A stretch of 14,610 nt of DNA from an uncultured Eubacteriales bacterium (GTDB lineage: Bacteria > Bacillota > Clostridia > Oscillospirales > Acutalibacteraceae): positions 1 to 14,610 of the forward strand of contig CAKSDA010000035.1 of assembly GCA_934444895.1 (NCBI GenBank), read 5' to 3'. Each line of letters begins with the position of its first letter. Within the stretch, counting starts at the first letter, position 1. The notes beneath the pieces are model-generated. The model had not been told where the DNA came from and did not search any database. It was given only the letters and a program-made list of their open reading frames with translations. Below, in pieces: positions 14,463 through 14,610 of this stretch. A program made the translations under genes and the position numbers.

Positions 14463-14490
14463 TTGACAAAATATAATTATAGCATATATA
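14463..14490 (+). promoter_or_regulatory. Opposing + strand promoter at the right edge
   Basis: TTGACA (14463-14468) and TATATA (14485-14490) with a 16-base spacer, or TATAAA (14487-14492) with 18. The predicted start near 14497 lies about 13 bases before a perfect Shine-Dalgarno, AAGGAGG (14510-14516), so a divergent gene is expected to begin at the window edge. Confidence 0.55.
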
Positions 14491-14504
14491 AAATCGACTG
14501 TCAA
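14476..14504 (-). promoter_or_regulatory. Consensus sigma-A promoter of purB
   Basis: On the - strand: TTGACA (14504-14499), a 17-base spacer ending in TGC, and TATAAT (14481-14476). Both hexamers, the spacing and the extended TG are all consensus, with a predicted start near 14469. It overlaps a + strand promoter head-on. Confidence 0.88.
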
Positions 14505-14524
14505 TTTGTAAGGAGGCTCAAACG

Positions 14525-14610
14525 ATCAAGAGATGTAGGTTTACAATAGATATGTTACAGAGAATAAAAAAAGAGTGACGAATGGAGCTTCCTGTGTTAC
14601 AGTTAAGTTG
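14525..14610 (+). other. Possible start of a divergent gene with an abnormal reading frame, running off the window
   Basis: Eight bases after AAGGAGG (14510-14516) stands ATC rather than a normal start. Read from it, 17 codons (KRCRFTIDMLQRIKKE after the start) end at TGA 14576-14578. The frame passes a run of seven A (14566-14572). A -1 shift there continues open to the window end with RVTNGASCVTVKL. That same -1 frame also contains ATG at 14533 followed at once by TAG. A separate ATG at 14582 opens MELPVLQLS. I cannot decide among a leader peptide, a broken gene, a frameshifted gene or a base error, and no product is recognised. Confidence 0.25.

Noticed and set aside
14426..14470. A purine riboswitch before purB
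   Set aside because: The predicted leader is only about 50 bases and shows no aptamer-like three-way junction.
13868..14476. A 202-codon open frame on the + strand opposite purB
   Set aside because: Antisense to strongly conserved PurB motifs; no ribosome site and no family resemblance.
1..14610. CRISPR arrays, insertion sequences, tRNA or rRNA genes, prophage or defence genes
   Set aside because: No regularly spaced repeats, transposase motifs, terminal inverted repeats, cloverleaf sequences or phage-like proteins were seen; every long gene is a conserved housekeeping or wall gene.

Overview
This window is ordinary chromosome from a low-to-moderate GC Gram-positive bacterium. It is most likely an anaerobic Clostridia lineage such as an uncultured gut Oscillospirales-like organism; that placement is inference from gene order and protein style. 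Positions 3-11107 carry, all on the + strand, the classic Firmicutes block pyrH(partial)-frr-uppS-cdsA-dxr-rseP-ispG-polC, followed by a small GNAT acetyltransferase gene. In Bacillus proS normally sits between the site-2 protease and polC; here that slot holds ispG, as I recall from clostridial genomes. The genes cover UMP phosphorylation, ribosome recycling, undecaprenyl-diphosphate and CDP-diacylglycerol synthesis, two steps of the MEP isoprenoid pathway (dxr, ispG), an intramembrane protease and the replicative DNA polymerase. Isoprenoid units from the MEP pathway feed UppS, so uppS, dxr and ispG form a supply line for the cell-wall lipid carrier. A 36-bp perfect palindrome at 11202-11237 closes this transcription unit.

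Positions about 11347-12776 are a separate single-gene unit. They hold a good sigma-A-type promoter, a sequence that matches the WalR (YycF) box exactly, a strong ribosome binding site, a membrane-anchored G5-M23 peptidoglycan hydrolase and a strong terminator. The gene converges on purB (adenylosuccinate lyase, - strand, 12983-14419). purB has a perfect consensus promoter (TTGACA, 17 bp, TATAAT with an extended TG), and a + strand promoter lies face-to-face with it. The + strand promoter leads into a strong Shine-Dalgarno at the right edge whose downstream reading frame is odd or broken.

The most notable observation concerns PolC. The protein is complete at both ends but only 1275 residues long, and the DnaQ-like 3'-5' proofreading exonuclease normally inserted in the PHP domain is absent. 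The two halves of the PHP domain are joined by about a dozen residues. All nine expected PHP metal-ligand positions, the three polymerase aspartates, the zinc-finger cysteines and the clamp-binding tail are kept. Proofreading in this organism must therefore be absent, provided in trans, or performed by the PHP domain. No CRISPR array, insertion sequence, tRNA or rRNA was seen.
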